Assembly (NCBI RefSeq): GCF_002332255.1
Contig: NZ_NRGW01000001.1
Coordinates: 992,001 to 1,056,000, forward strand
DNA: 64,000 bases
Reading direction: 5' to 3'
Origin: Halomonas sp. JB37
Lineage (GTDB): Bacteria; Pseudomonadota; Gammaproteobacteria; Pseudomonadales; Halomonadaceae
Of the stretch, positions 54,960 through 63,348 are shown one piece after another. Position 1 is the stretch's first letter; each line of letters opens with the position of its first letter. The notes beneath the pieces were generated by a model. The model was not told where the DNA came from. It worked only from the letters and a program-made list of their open reading frames with translations, and did no database searches. The position numbers were made by a program, and so were the translations under genes.

Positions 54960-55928
54960 TTATTGCCGCAGATAAGGCGGTATATCGATATCTCCCGATT
55001 CTCTAAAGTGAATAAGACGATCAAGCACTTTAGATTCCGAGCGCTCTAAATGCGTTACCAGTGCTTTACCCGCCTGCTCTGGCCGCTGTTGGCGTATCTT
55101 TTCGAAGATACATAAATGCTCATCGAAAAAAGGATCTTGGTCGGGGAGTTTAAGCACGCGCCCAAGCAGGTGTTTACTGATGAGTAAAATAGGGTGAGTG
55201 CGCCTAAGCATATCCATTACCTCCTGATTGCCGCCTAAGCTAACGGCGCTATGGTGGAGGTCGTTTTCTAACGCATCGAGTAGCTCACCTTTAATATTAG
55301 GGTAGTTATCGGCGGCATCTTTAAGCTTGGCAATATAGCCGTTGAGCGTGCTTTCAGGCATATGCCGCGCCGCGCGGACAATCATATAAGGCTCTAGTTG
55401 GCGGCGTGCTTCATAAAGATTGTGTAGCCTCCCATTGTCGAGAGGCACAACGCTCCAGCTATTGTATTTAATCTTTTCGACCAGCCCGATGGACCGTAAA
55501 TGGTGCAGAATCTGATGAGTGACCGTGCGACTTACGTTGAGTGATTTTGAAAGCTGCAGCTCGTTGAGCTCAAATGCGCCCTTAATCGAACATAGAACGA
55601 TGTCATGTTCCACGCCGTCGATATGCGCCTGCCAGGAAACGGTACGATCTACTTGCGGGGCATAGCCTAACTGCTTGAAATCCCGCTCGCTAAGAGGGCG
55701 CCGGACGATCTCGCTAGGCGATGCACCCACCAAATAGCCGCGCCCTTCGAAGCGGCAGATGTACTGTTCTTCGTGTAAGCGGCTTAAGGTTTGACGAACG
55801 GGGGAGCGGCTAATGCTAAATAGCGCCGCTATGTTGCCCTCAAGCAGTACCAGGCCCGATTCAAGGCGATTGCCAACAATGCTCTGCTTAAGAGCCGTAT
55901 AAAGTTGGTCGCGCAGCGTTTGTGTCAT
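54960..55928 (-). CDS. GntR-family regulator with FCD domain
   Basis: About 322 residues, longer than usual: it has an N-terminal wHTH (LLEGNIAALFSISRSPVRQT), a second HTH-like part (ELQLSKSLNVSRTVTHQILH, LRSIGLVEKI) and a C-terminal helical FCD domain. Two winged helices in one GntR protein is uncommon. ATG at 55928 is preferred, 28 nt after the UxaA stop; an upstream GTG (55970) would overlap that gene. It is the likely owner of the palindrome at 57769. Confidence 0.86.
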   Translation of the reverse strand: MTQTLRDQLYTALKQSIVGNRLESGLVLLEGNIAALFSISRSPVRQTLSRLHEEQYICRFEGRGYLVGASPSEIVRRPLSERDFKQLGYAPQVDRTVSWQAHIDGVEHDIVLCSIKGAFELNELQLSKSLNVSRTVTHQILHHLRSIGLVEKIKYNSWSVVPLDNGRLHNLYEARRQLEPYMIVRAARHMPESTLNGYIAKLKDAADNYPNIKGELLDALENDLHHSAVSLGGNQEVMDMLRRTHPILLISKHLLGRVLKLPDQDPFFDEHLCIFEKIRQQRPEQAGKALVTHLERSESKVLDRLIHFRESGDIDIPPYLRQ

Positions 55929-55956
55929 GATTAGCCCATTGCTCTTGAAACAACGC

Positions 55957-57486
55957 TTAGGTGACGGCACCTATCAGCCAAGGAACGAACTCATTATTAC
56001 CGTAACCCAATGATTCGCTTGCGCTCATGTCACCTGAAGCAATCGCGATAATGCGTTCAAAAATTTCTTCCCCAACGCTTTCTACACTGCCAGTACCATC
56101 GACGATTACACCGCAGTTGATATCCATATCTTCATGCATTTTCTCATACATGGGCGTATTGGTGGCGAGCTTAAGGCAGGGCGCTGGTTTGAAACCTGAC
56201 ACCGACCCCCGCCCGGTGGTAAAGCACACCACCGTTGACCCGGACGCAATTTGGCCGGTCACGGAAATAGGGTCGTAGCCTGGGCTGTCCATAAAGTTAA
56301 AGCCGCGCGCAGTGATTTTTTCTGCATATTGCAGTACATCGTTAAGGCTTGAACTGCCGCCTTTTGCGACGGCGCCCAGCGATTTTTCTAGAATCGTTGA
56401 AAGCCCCCCCGCTTTATTGCCAGGCGAAGGGTTATTGTTTAACTCGGCACCGTTAATCTCAGTGTAATGCTTCCACCAAGTAATCCGATCCAGTAGTTTT
56501 TGCGCGACGCTTTCATCGATAGAACGGTCAATCAGCAGGTTTTCCGCGCCATAAATCTCAGGGGTTTCAGCTAGGATGACGCTGCCGCCTTGTTGCACGA
56601 TGAGATCGGCGGCATGGCCAAGCGCTGGATTAGCGGTAATACCTGAATATCCATCCGAGCCCCCGCATTGTAACGCCACCACCAGGTGCTCTATGGAAGC
56701 CGGCGTGCGCTGTATTTTGCCGTGCTGAGCCGCCATCTGCATGACGTGATCGCAGGCTGTTTTGATACTAGTGCGCGTGCCGCCCGCGTCTTGAATATTG
56801 AAGTAGGCAAGTCTTGAGGCGTCTTCTAAGCCTTGGCGCTTAACGAGCGTTTTAACCTGATTTGTCTCGCAGCCCAGCCCAATAATAAGCACGAAGGCAA
56901 AATTAGCATGCTGTGCGTAGCCCGCGATCACGCGTTCAAGGAAGGTAAAACCCTCGGAGTCAGTGTTCATAGCACAACCCGAACCATGGGTAATCGCCAC
57001 GACGCCGTCGAAGCCCATTTGGCTTAAGTCATCTGATTGATTAAGGATATCGGCGGCGGCTTTAGCCACCGTAGCAGAGCAGTTAACGGTGGAAAGAATA
57101 CCAATGTAGTTGCGTGTACCTACGCTGCCATCAGCACGCTGAAAGCCTTGAAACGTGCGAGAAGAAGGCGCTGTTTCGGTTTTCGAGTGGGGCTTGAAAT
57201 CTTTTAATGAAGAATTTAGCTCGATCATAGCGAGATTGTGAGTATGCACGTGCTCGCCGGGCTGTACATCCTGCGACGCTAGACCTATCAGTTGGCCATA
57301 CTTATAAACGGCCTCACCTTTTTTGATATTAGTTAACGCAACTTTATGACCCGCATCGATATTCTCTGTGGCTAAGGTGCCATTTTTATCAATGGGAACA
57401 CCTACCGGTACCGCTGTTGAGGCAACGCCTACGTTATCTCTTGGGTTTAGATGAATAATAACGGACGGGGAATTAATGAGTTCCAT
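55957..57486 (-). CDS. UxaA/GarD-family sugar-acid dehydratase
   Basis: 509 residues. An N-terminal SAF domain (NVGVASTAVPVGVPI, HKVALTNIKKGEAVYKYGQ) is fused to the catalytic UxaA domain: RADGSVGTRNYIGILSTVNC, HGSGCAMN, IGLGCETNQV, LQCGGSDGYSGITANPALGH, NPSPGNKAGGLSTILEKSLG, TTGRGSVSGFKPAPC and MDINCGVI. Members dehydrate altronate or galactarate; the separated SuyAB sulfo-lyase is a distant relation. GAGG precedes the ATG by 8 nt. First gene of a leftward operon with GntR, GarR-like, LDH2 and YihU-like genes. Exact substrate open. Confidence 0.9.
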   Translation of the reverse strand: MELINSPSVIIHLNPRDNVGVASTAVPVGVPIDKNGTLATENIDAGHKVALTNIKKGEAVYKYGQLIGLASQDVQPGEHVHTHNLAMIELNSSLKDFKPHSKTETAPSSRTFQGFQRADGSVGTRNYIGILSTVNCSATVAKAAADILNQSDDLSQMGFDGVVAITHGSGCAMNTDSEGFTFLERVIAGYAQHANFAFVLIIGLGCETNQVKTLVKRQGLEDASRLAYFNIQDAGGTRTSIKTACDHVMQMAAQHGKIQRTPASIEHLVVALQCGGSDGYSGITANPALGHAADLIVQQGGSVILAETPEIYGAENLLIDRSIDESVAQKLLDRITWWKHYTEINGAELNNNPSPGNKAGGLSTILEKSLGAVAKGGSSSLNDVLQYAEKITARGFNFMDSPGYDPISVTGQIASGSTVVCFTTGRGSVSGFKPAPCLKLATNTPMYEKMHEDMDINCGVIVDGTGSVESVGEEIFERIIAIASGDMSASESLGYGNNEFVPWLIGAVT

Positions 57487-57840
57487 CGTTTACCTCAAAC
57501 TGATTGTTGGGCTTTTGATGCGATGACTAGGCACAGGCTCAAAAGCGATCATTGTGGGAGCACTCTACCAAGCAGGCCGCGTACGTCGATTAGACTATCG
57601 TCCTATGTAATGGTCATTGAATGCAATGTTCATTTGTTCTAGATTGCTCTCAGCGACTAAGTGCAAGGCAGGTATTAGCTGCTTTAGCCACTGGCCATAT
57701 CGGTAAAGAGTATTTTTTCGTAAAGGGCTTGGCAGGCACAAAATACGTTACTAGACTGTTGTTGTGCAGTCATACTGTATGACACCTTTTGAGTCTGCAT
57801 TGGTGTTTTGTTTTGCACCCAATAATAATGAGAAATTACA
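57487..57840. other. Divergent control region between UxaA and Fe-alcohol dehydrogenase
   Basis: 354 bp without a gene that I can support; a small open frame at 57451-57642 has no RBS or homology visible. It contains the perfect palindrome at 57769-57783, which lies 57 bp before the Fe-alcohol-dehydrogenase ATG and 283 bp from uxaA. Confidence 0.55.
57769..57783. promoter_or_regulatory. Perfect palindromic operator GTCATAC-T-GTATGAC
   Basis: 15-bp palindrome with 7-bp arms and one central base. Size and GT...AC pattern fit GntR/FCD operators, and a GntR gene is the second gene of the facing operon. It should control the Fe-alcohol dehydrogenase and TctCBA genes. Confidence 0.65.
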
Positions 57841-58974
57841 ATGCCTTATATCATCAACTACCTGACTAAAATTCAATTTGGTGAGCATGCCATTGCGGAG
57901 CTAGCCAACGAGCTGCATCTGCTGCAGGTTAAAAGGCCGCTGTTTGTGACGGATAAAGGCCTCAGCGCCACCCCCGTTCTTGCGCAAGTCGTTGAGGCAG
58001 CACGGCTTAATGCAGATGCCTGTATTTTCGATGGCACTCCTTCAAACCCAACGGAAATAGCCGTAGAAAGCGCCTTGGCATTTTTAAAGGAAAATGACTG
58101 CGATGGCATTGTGGCCGTTGGTGGGGGCTCCAGCATCGATTTGGCTAAAGCGGTCGCGTTACTTTTTAATCATCCCGCGCCATTGCGCCAATACGCTGCG
58201 ATTGAAGGCGGCGTTGCAAAAATTAATGCAGACGTGCTGCCCTTAATAGCGGTACCGACAACGGCCGGCACTGGCAGTGAGGTAGGCAGAGCCTCTTTAA
58301 TTACGATGAAAGATAATCGTAAGCTCGGCTTTCTTTCCCCATATCTGATTCCTGCGGTGGCTATCTGCGATCCTCGACTCACGCTCAGTTTGCCGCCGTT
58401 CTTGACCGCTGCTACGGGTATGGACGCCATCGCTCACTGCGTGGAAACTTTTTTAAGTCCCAAGATAAACCCTCCCGCCGAAGCGATTGCTTTGGATGGG
58501 CTGGCGCGTGCCAGCCAATATCTGGTAGAAGCCGTTGAAAACGGCGAAAACTTAACCGCTCGAAACGAAATGATGATGGCAGCCCTGGAAGGGGCGATGG
58601 CCTTTCAGAAGGGGCTTGGCGCGGTGCACTCCTTGTCTCATGCGTTAGGAGGCCTGCATGAGTTAAAGCTTCACCATGGCACGCTCAATGCCGTGTTGAT
58701 GCCCACTGTGCTTAAGTTTAATCAGCCCGGCTGTGAGGAGAAATTTACTCGCCTTAAAGATGCTATGGGCCTCAACCCTGATGACGATTTAGTAAAAGCG
58801 TTTGAAAAGCTCAATGTGACATTGGGAATGCCCGCTAGTTTAAGCGAAATGGGGGTTACGGAAGAGCATCTGGACCAACTGGCTCAGTGGGCATTAGAAG
58901 ATCACTCCACGGCGACCAATCCCAGAGCACCCTCGAAAGAAGATTTTTACAGCATGCTTAAAGACGCTTTCTAA
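57841..58974 (+). CDS. Iron-type (group III) alcohol dehydrogenase
   Basis: 377 residues. NAD loop GIVAVGGGSSIDLAKAVAL, PTTAGTGSEVGRAS, metal ligands Asp/His in CDPRLTLSLPP... GMDAIAHCVETFLSP, GAVHSLSHALGG and LHHGTLNAVLMP. Members of this group interconvert 4-hydroxybutyrate, lactaldehyde or related alcohols and aldehydes. It heads the rightward operon or stands just before TctCBA, on the other side of the shared promoter from uxaA. Confidence 0.9.
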   Translation: MPYIINYLTKIQFGEHAIAELANELHLLQVKRPLFVTDKGLSATPVLAQVVEAARLNADACIFDGTPSNPTEIAVESALAFLKENDCDGIVAVGGGSSIDLAKAVALLFNHPAPLRQYAAIEGGVAKINADVLPLIAVPTTAGTGSEVGRASLITMKDNRKLGFLSPYLIPAVAICDPRLTLSLPPFLTAATGMDAIAHCVETFLSPKINPPAEAIALDGLARASQYLVEAVENGENLTARNEMMMAALEGAMAFQKGLGAVHSLSHALGGLHELKLHHGTLNAVLMPTVLKFNQPGCEEKFTRLKDAMGLNPDDDLVKAFEKLNVTLGMPASLSEMGVTEEHLDQLAQWALEDHSTATNPRAPSKEDFYSMLKDAF

Positions 58975-59106
58975 GCGATAGGTCTCCCCACTTATTTAAC
59001 TGAGAAAGCAGACGTTGTTAGAAAAGAAAGTCCTAAAGCATTAACCCGTGACGTTTCCAAAAAAGATAATTGACGCTAAGCAACCCATGACCAAAGGAAA
59101 GTGAAT

Positions 59107-60093
59107 ATGACAACTATAAATAATTCTCTTAAATCTATGCTTGTTTCAGGTGTTGCCGCGGCGGTGATGGTGGCATCAGGCGCGGCCCTGGCCGACTACC
59201 CTGAACGTCCTATCACGCTGATTGTACCGTGGGCGGCTGGCGGCGGTACCGATGCGACAGCGCGCACGATTGCGCGCGCGCTTGAAGATGAAATCGGGCA
59301 AAAAGTTAACGTGGTAAACCGCACCGGTGGCAGTGGCGTGGTGGGCCATACCGCGATGATTAACGCCGCACCAGATGGCTATACGATTGGCTTAGCAACA
59401 GGCGAAGTCAATATGATGCACTGGCAGGGTTTAACCGACCTTACCTATGAAGATTTTACACCGATTGCTCAGGTCAACTATGACTTTCCGGGCATACAGG
59501 TCGCCGCCGATTCCCCCTATGAAAGCCTTCAAGATCTGATTGATGCTATTAAGAACGAGCCCAAAGGCACCTTCACCGCGTCTGGTACGGGTCAAGGCGG
59601 CGTCTGGCACTTGGCCTTTGCGGGCTTCTTGATGGATCAAGGTGTCCCTGCAGATCAAGTGATCTGGATCCCGAGTGAGGGTGCTGCGCCAGCGATGATT
59701 GAGCTAGTGTCCGGCGGCATTGATATTGTGCCCAGCTCAGTGCCAGAAGCGCGCTCAATGATGGAAGCTGGGCGCGTCAAAAGTTTCGCCGTTATGTCCC
59801 CTGAGCGTATTGATAGCTTTCCCGATATTCCTACCACCCAAGAACTGCTTGACAGTAACTATCAAGTAGGTGAGTGGCGCGGCATTGCAGGCCCCAAAGG
59901 GATGGACCCAGAGGTTGTCGCCACGCTTGAGGCCGCGCTGGAATCCGCCTACAACAGCGATACGTATCAAGACTTTATGCATCAGCAAGGCTTCGGTACT
60001 GAATGGCGCAATGCTGAAGACTTTGGCCAGCTGATGGCAGACATGGATACCGTTTTCGGCGAGATCGTTGAGCAAGTTGGCCTAGCTAACTAA
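59107..60093 (+). CDS. TctC-type periplasmic receptor (tripartite tricarboxylate transporter)
   Basis: 328 residues with a signal peptide ending at GAALA; mature start DYPERPITLIVPWAAGGGTD. VNRTGGSGVVGHTAMINAAP and DGYTIGLATGE are the family's ligand-site loops. ATG at 59107 is preferred over the GTG at 59101 because AAGGA is 8 nt away. It brings a carboxylate to TctAB; the nearby dehydratase operon suggests a sugar acid or short hydroxyacid. tctB follows after 9 bp. Confidence 0.92.
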   Translation: MTTINNSLKSMLVSGVAAAVMVASGAALADYPERPITLIVPWAAGGGTDATARTIARALEDEIGQKVNVVNRTGGSGVVGHTAMINAAPDGYTIGLATGEVNMMHWQGLTDLTYEDFTPIAQVNYDFPGIQVAADSPYESLQDLIDAIKNEPKGTFTASGTGQGGVWHLAFAGFLMDQGVPADQVIWIPSEGAAPAMIELVSGGIDIVPSSVPEARSMMEAGRVKSFAVMSPERIDSFPDIPTTQELLDSNYQVGEWRGIAGPKGMDPEVVATLEAALESAYNSDTYQDFMHQQGFGTEWRNAEDFGQLMADMDTVFGEIVEQVGLAN

Positions 60094-60102
60094 GGAAAGA
60101 AA

Positions 60103-60717
60103 ATGCGGGATGTCCTCATCGGAATAGGGTTTGTTATTGCTGGGGTGGTGACCATTTTCATCGCTCAGCAGTTTCCCACCCTACCTAGTCTCCAGTTCGG
60201 GCCCTCACTTTTCCCCTCCATCGTTGGAGGGGGATTTTGTATCGGCGGCGTCGTTCTCATGTTGAGCGGAATGTGGCAAAGGCACAGGGGGGCTGATCAA
60301 ATGATGCAAGGTGAATTACAAGGCGCTGAACTAGCAACCACAGAATTAGAAACCAACGCTTTTGAAACCAACGCTTTTGAAAACAACGCTTTTGAAAACA
60401 ACGCTTTTGAAACATCAGCACTAAACGCCACTGAGTCAGAAGGCGCTGAGCACCCATCAGGCAAAAAAAGCTGGGTAATGGTATTGCCGCCGCTAATGAT
60501 TGTTTTTTACGTCTTGGCAAGCCCTTACATCGGCGCGCTGTTTGCCATGATGATCATTATGTTTTCACTCATGATGCTAAGAAAAACGGCCTTATACGTC
60601 GCCGTGGCGGCCTCTGTTGGTGTCTCACTGGCTATTTATTTTATTTTTTCACACTATCTTTTAGTGCCGTTACCTCAAGGCGTTTTATTAGGGGGTAGCT
60701 TGCCATGGACGCTTTGA
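60103..60717 (+). CDS. TctB-type small permease with internal pentapeptide repeat
   Basis: 204 residues, four membrane segments (GIGFVIAGVVTIFIAQQF, SIVGGGFCIGGVVLMLSG, and two after 125). The loop between helices 2 and 3 holds a perfect in-frame 15-bp repeat coding ETNAF-ETNAF-ENNAF-ENNAF at residues 83-102, absent from normal TctB proteins. The frame stays open, so the protein should be made. The stop overlaps tctA by 13 bp. Confidence 0.87.
   Translation: MRDVLIGIGFVIAGVVTIFIAQQFPTLPSLQFGPSLFPSIVGGGFCIGGVVLMLSGMWQRHRGADQMMQGELQGAELATTELETNAFETNAFENNAFENNAFETSALNATESEGAEHPSGKKSWVMVLPPLMIVFYVLASPYIGALFAMMIIMFSLMMLRKTALYVAVAASVGVSLAIYFIFSHYLLVPLPQGVLLGGSLPWTL
60349..60408 (+). repeat. 15-bp coding tandem repeat in tctB
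   Basis: Four units (60349-60363, 60364-60378, 60379-60393, 60394-60408), GAAACCAACGCTTTT with ACC changed to AAC in the last two. In frame with tctB, so copy-number change keeps the frame. Confidence 0.92.
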
Positions 60718-62210
60718 TTAATGGCTTTGCGTTAGTTTTAACGCTAGACACTATGTTAGTCATCATAGCGGCTTCGCTATTTGGCATCTTCGTCGGCGCC
60801 GTGCCTGGCCTAACGGCGACCATGGCCGTGGCGCTGCTAGTCCCGGTGACCTTCTATATGGACACGACGCCGGCTATCGCCGCTATTGTATCGACATCAG
60901 CAATGGCTATTTTTGCGGGTGATATTCCAGGTACTTATTTAAATATACCGGGAACGCCGGCATCGGCGGCTTACGTGACAGAGTCGTATTCGCTGGCGAA
61001 AAAAGGCAGGGCACGAGAAGTATTAGGTATCAACTTAGTCTGCTCAGTATTCGGCGGCATTTTTGGTACCGTCATCTTAATTGTGGTGGCTCAGTCTTTA
61101 GCGGAAGTGGCGTTAAAGTTCAGTGCGTTTGAATACTTTTGGCTTGCGGTATTGGGTTTAAGCTGTTCGATATTTATTTCGATTGGCTCTAAAACGAAAG
61201 CCTTTCTCTCATTGCTCTTTGGTATTCTGCTTTCGACCGTCGGTCTCGATATGATGAGTGGCGCTCCGCGCTTTACCTTTGGCGTGCCTGACCTAATGGC
61301 GGGGGTCAACTTTATACCGGTGATGATTGGTATGTTTGCTCTGAATGAGCTGATGAACTACTACAGCTCAAAGTCTGAGAAAAAGACCATCAATATTGTT
61401 GCCACGGACAGCGTGTTTCATAACGTGCCGAGACATACGAAGCGCTATTGGCGAAATATGCTGCGCGGCAGCTCAATCGGTACATTGATTGGCGCTTTGC
61501 CCGGCGCAGGGGCCGACATTGCTGCCTGGATTGCCTATGCCGTGGGCAAAAGCCGGTCGAAGGACAAAGCGAAGTATGGCACCGGGCATATAGAGGGCAT
61601 TGTTGATGCAAGCTCTGCGAATAACTCCGGCCTGAGCGGGGCGTGGGTGCCGGCATTGGTGTTCGGTATTCCGGGTGACTCCATTACCGCTATCGTGATT
61701 GGCGTGCTGTACATGAAAGGCATGAATCCTGGTCCCACCATTTTTATGGATGGTTCAGGACTGATCTATGCCTTATTTATCGTGTTTATCATCGCTAATT
61801 TAATGATGCTTCCCATTGGCTATATGGCGATTAGGTTATCGAAGTTCTTTATCCTGACCCCCAGCCGCGTCTTAATGCCGATTATCTTATGCTTTTGTAT
61901 CGTTGGTGCTTTTGCGATCAATAACAGCATTGTCGATGTTTGGATAATGCTGGTGATTGGGCTGGTGGCTTATGTGCTTGCCGTCAATGGATTCCCAATG
62001 GCACCAGCCATTCTGGGGCTAGTACTAGGCTCAACGGTCGAAAATAACTTTATGAGCGCAATGCTGCGCACCGGTGGCGACTTAACTAGCTTTTTCGCGC
62101 GCCCCATCAGCGCGGGGTTGGGTATTGCTGTGATTGTGTTGTGGTGTTCGCCTCTTCTGGTTAAGGCGTATCGCTACCAAAAATCTAGATCAGCGAGAGC
62201 CTCTTCATAA
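60705..62210 (+). CDS. TctA-type large permease
   Basis: 501 residues, about 12 membrane segments, the channel of the tripartite tricarboxylate transporter. Family motifs: FVGAVPGLTATMAVALLVP and GDIPGTYLNIPGTPASAAYV, later GALPGAGADIAAWIAYAVG. ATG at 60705 lies within the end of tctB, after GGGGGTAGC. Its stop overlaps the convergent lysR stop by 6 bp. Confidence 0.93.
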   Translation: MDALINGFALVLTLDTMLVIIAASLFGIFVGAVPGLTATMAVALLVPVTFYMDTTPAIAAIVSTSAMAIFAGDIPGTYLNIPGTPASAAYVTESYSLAKKGRAREVLGINLVCSVFGGIFGTVILIVVAQSLAEVALKFSAFEYFWLAVLGLSCSIFISIGSKTKAFLSLLFGILLSTVGLDMMSGAPRFTFGVPDLMAGVNFIPVMIGMFALNELMNYYSSKSEKKTINIVATDSVFHNVPRHTKRYWRNMLRGSSIGTLIGALPGAGADIAAWIAYAVGKSRSKDKAKYGTGHIEGIVDASSANNSGLSGAWVPALVFGIPGDSITAIVIGVLYMKGMNPGPTIFMDGSGLIYALFIVFIIANLMMLPIGYMAIRLSKFFILTPSRVLMPIILCFCIVGAFAINNSIVDVWIMLVIGLVAYVLAVNGFPMAPAILGLVLGSTVENNFMSAMLRTGGDLTSFFARPISAGLGIAVIVLWCSPLLVKAYRYQKSRSARASS

Positions 62211-63191
62211 CGCACGATCATTATCACAGCCATGATGTGGTGCCGCAGGAGAAGATCCTAACGCGATAATGTCACGCAGTGTGCTCATTAACGCGGCGGC
62301 CCCGGGAGAGAGGCGCTGATTGCGTAAGCTTACCAGCCCGTATGGCTGAACGCTGAGCGCCTCGCTAAACGGTAATAGGTGAAAGCGCTGCGGTGCACAT
62401 AGCAGATTGGCGGTTTCCCGGGTGGTGACGGTGATCGTGTCTGATTTATCAACCAGCGCGAGCGAGAGCAGTACATCGGCGGTGTCTACTATCTGGCTAG
62501 GGGGCGCTACCTGATGATGCAAAAAGAGGCTGTCTACACGCTGGCGCATGAGGGCGCCAGCAGGCTGTAGCGTCCATGGGTAGTCCGCCATATCGGTCAA
62601 GCTCAGTGACGTTTTGTCGGCTAGTGGGTGGCCTTGGCGACATACAAAGCAGAGCTCTTCTTCGCCAATTTCTTCAAAGACGAAGCGCTCTATATCAAAG
62701 CCTGCCTGGATACGTGTAATCGCAAAATCTAGCTCGCCCTCAAGCAGGCGCGGCACGAGTGTTTTACTGACATCGACATCAACGCGAATTTTTAACCCTG
62801 GCCGCTCTCTATGCACGCGCTCGATAGCGCTGGTGAGCAGCGTGACCGCTGGTGCCATCACGGTACCGACGGCAACCGTTCCGGCATTGCCGTCACGTAA
62901 TGCATTTAGCTCTTCGCCGGTGTGGCGTAATGCCGACAGTATGCTGTGGGCGTGGCGAATCATTATTTCGCCGTACCAGTTAGGTGTTAACCCGCGGGCG
63001 TGTCGATCAAATAAACGAATCCCCAGATTTGTTTCTAGGTCGCTGAGTAGCTTTGAGGCCGCGGGCTGGCTCATGTTGAGCTGAGCCGCTGCCCTATGCA
63101 GATTACGCTGCTCATCAAGCGCCAAAAATAACTGAAAGTGACGCAACTTTAGTCTCACGTGGAGAAACCAGTTTTCATCGAGTACGCCCAT
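62205..63191 (-). CDS. LysR-family transcription regulator
   Basis: 328 residues. HTH: EQRNLHRAAAQLNMSQPAAS then KLLSDLETNLGIRLFDRHA. The effector domain follows (VAVGTVMAPAVTLLTSAIER), as in GbpR/CbbR-like regulators of sugar and aromatic acid uptake. Divergent from the GntP-type permease gene 157 bp away, which it probably controls. Confidence 0.92.
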   Translation of the reverse strand: MGVLDENWFLHVRLKLRHFQLFLALDEQRNLHRAAAQLNMSQPAASKLLSDLETNLGIRLFDRHARGLTPNWYGEIMIRHAHSILSALRHTGEELNALRDGNAGTVAVGTVMAPAVTLLTSAIERVHRERPGLKIRVDVDVSKTLVPRLLEGELDFAITRIQAGFDIERFVFEEIGEEELCFVCRQGHPLADKTSLSLTDMADYPWTLQPAGALMRQRVDSLFLHHQVAPPSQIVDTADVLLSLALVDKSDTITVTTRETANLLCAPQRFHLLPFSEALSVQPYGLVSLRNQRLSPGAAALMSTLRDIIALGSSPAAPHHGCDNDRAL

Positions 63192-63291
63192 GGAATAAGC
63201 CTTGTTGTGTGCGTGATAACTAAAAGTATATCGATATTGGCAGTTTTTGGCATTGGTTGGTTATTGCGTGGCTGCCTATAGTGGATTTGCT

Positions 63292-63320
63292 TTGGTGATT
63301 GCCAGTAACGGCAACACCAA
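63292..63320 (+). promoter_or_regulatory. Bulged inverted repeat in the gntP leader
   Basis: TTGGTG-a-TTGCC (63292-63303) pairs with GGCAA-CACCAA (63310-63320) around a 6-nt loop, with one bulged A. It ends 28 bp before the ATG and may be a regulator site or a leader hairpin. Confidence 0.4.
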
Positions 63321-63348
63321 TAACAACAAAATTTTAGGAAAAAACGCC

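Noticed and set aside
55957..57486. Sulfolactate sulfo-lyase (SuyAB)
   Set aside because: SuyA and SuyB are usually separate, and the SAF-plus-UxaA fusion, with no sulfite or acetyl-phosphate genes near, fits a sugar-acid dehydratase better; kept only as an alternative.
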